Source: Pelecanus crispus (Eukaryota; Chordata; Aves; Pelecaniformes; Pelecanidae). From it: a stretch of 64,000 nt of DNA. The number at the start of each line of letters is the position of its first letter. The stretch's first letter is position 1. Position numbers and translations under genes: made by a program. Below, piece by piece: positions 63,361-64,000 of this stretch. A model generated the notes under the pieces. The model saw only the letters and a list, made by a program, of their open reading frames with translations. It was not told the origin of the DNA and made no database searches. The DNA is taken from NCBI RefSeq assembly GCF_030463565.1, contig NC_134676.1:24780728-24844727 (forward strand). Reading direction: 5' to 3'.

Positions 63361-64000
63361 GAATCATAGAATATCTCAAGTTGGAAGGGACCCATAAGGA
63401 TCATCAAGTCTGACTCCCTGCTCCTTGCAGGCCTACCTAAAACTAAACTGTGTGACTAAGAGCATTGTCCAGATGCTCCTTGAACTCTGACAGGCTTGGT
63501 GCCATGGACACTTCCTTGAAGAGCCTGTCCCAGTGACCAACCACCCTCTCAGTGAAGAACCTTTTCCTAATGCCCACCCTCAACTTCCCCTGACGGAGTT
63601 TCATTCCATCTCCTCATGTCCTATCACTGGTCACCAGAGAGAGAAGATCAGCACCTCCCCCTCCACTGCCCCCCATGAGGAAGTTGAGGCTGTGATGCGG
63701 TCACCCCTCAGCCTTCTCTTCTCCAAGCTGAGCAAAACAAGTGACCTCAGTCGCTCATTCTAAGTCTTGCCCTCCAGACCTTTCGCCATCTTGATCGCCC
63801 TCCTCTGGACACACTCTAATAGTTTGATGTCCTTCTTACATTGAGGCGCCCCAAACTGCACACAGTACTCGAGGTGGGGCCACACCAGTGCAGTGTAGAG
63901 TGGGACAATCACCTCCCTCGACTGCCTAGCTATGCTGTGCTTGATGCATCCCAGGACATGGTTGTCCCTTTTGGCTGCCAGGGCACACTGTTGATTCAAC
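63361..64000 (-). mobile_element. CR1 LINE, minus strand, running off the right edge
   Basis: The CR1 3' end starts with gaatcatagaatatctcaag. Minus-strand frame 63760-63999 reads [20 protein letters not shown] and [11 protein letters not shown], the ORF2 C-terminal region, and is open at the window edge. It sits just behind the previous CR1 in the same orientation but has its own 3' end, so it is a separate insertion. Confidence 0.9.

Larger units (their letters stand above)
61806..64000 (-). other. TRIM23 intron 1, incomplete
   Basis: Upstream of exon 2 and open at the window edge. It holds two CR1 copies. No RING-finger exon (CGVCEDVF or CPFDRQ type) is present on the minus strand. Confidence 0.65.

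Noticed and set aside
61806-64000. Search for the TRIM23 RING exon and start codon
   Set aside because: No Cys/His RING pattern or matching splice donor on the minus strand. The exon must lie beyond the right edge.

Overview
The window is nuclear DNA from a vertebrate, almost certainly a bird. It carries three multi-exon genes with GT-AG introns, a GC-rich CpG island, at least eight CR1 LINE fragments with the typical 3' end (…TTCTATGA-like), and two LTRs of a type that is common in avian genomes. The gene order CENPK - PPWD1 - TRIM23 is the order known from vertebrate chromosomes (human 5q12). The species cannot be named from the sequence alone.

Layout. 1-5.0 kb: gene-free flank with a broken CR1 (about 1.74-3.95 kb) and then the CENPK 3' region. 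5.0-30.3 kb: CENPK on the minus strand. I reconstruct ten exons, all phases consistent, giving a 273-residue kinetochore protein. The initiator ATG forms the last three bases of exon 1 inside the CpG island. CENPK introns hold a CR1 at 20.6-22.0 kb, a CR1 at 26.8-28.7 kb, two eroded CR1 tails (10.8 and 11.7 kb), a solo LTR at 25.4-25.9 kb and a 24-bp GC-rich minisatellite at 29.95-30.08 kb. 30.29-30.45 kb: a 165-bp divergent promoter shared by CENPK and PPWD1. 30.45-44.62 kb: PPWD1 on the plus strand, eleven coding exons, 631 residues, WD40 repeats followed by a cyclophilin domain with every catalytic residue present. Intron 8 holds a second, reverse-oriented LTR of the same family. 44.6-48.8 kb: the convergent 3' region of PPWD1 and TRIM23. 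48.8-61.8 kb: TRIM23 on the minus strand, nine exons covering residues equivalent to 83-574 of the human protein (second half of the N-terminal region, two B-boxes, coiled coil, ARF GTPase domain). The first exon with the RING finger and start codon lies beyond the right edge. Introns here carry a CR1 with a 348-codon open reverse-transcriptase frame (56.1-57.2 kb), a further CR1 tail, and two more CR1 copies at 62.7-64.0 kb.

How the genes relate: CENPK and PPWD1 are head-to-head and probably co-transcribed from one CpG-island promoter. CENPK is a constitutive centromere protein, PPWD1 a spliceosome-associated prolyl isomerase and TRIM23 an E3 ligase/ARF GTPase, so they share a neighbourhood rather than a pathway. 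I found no previously undescribed system. The most interesting local features are the split start of CENPK, the compact divergent promoter with its minisatellite, and the long open CR1 frame.
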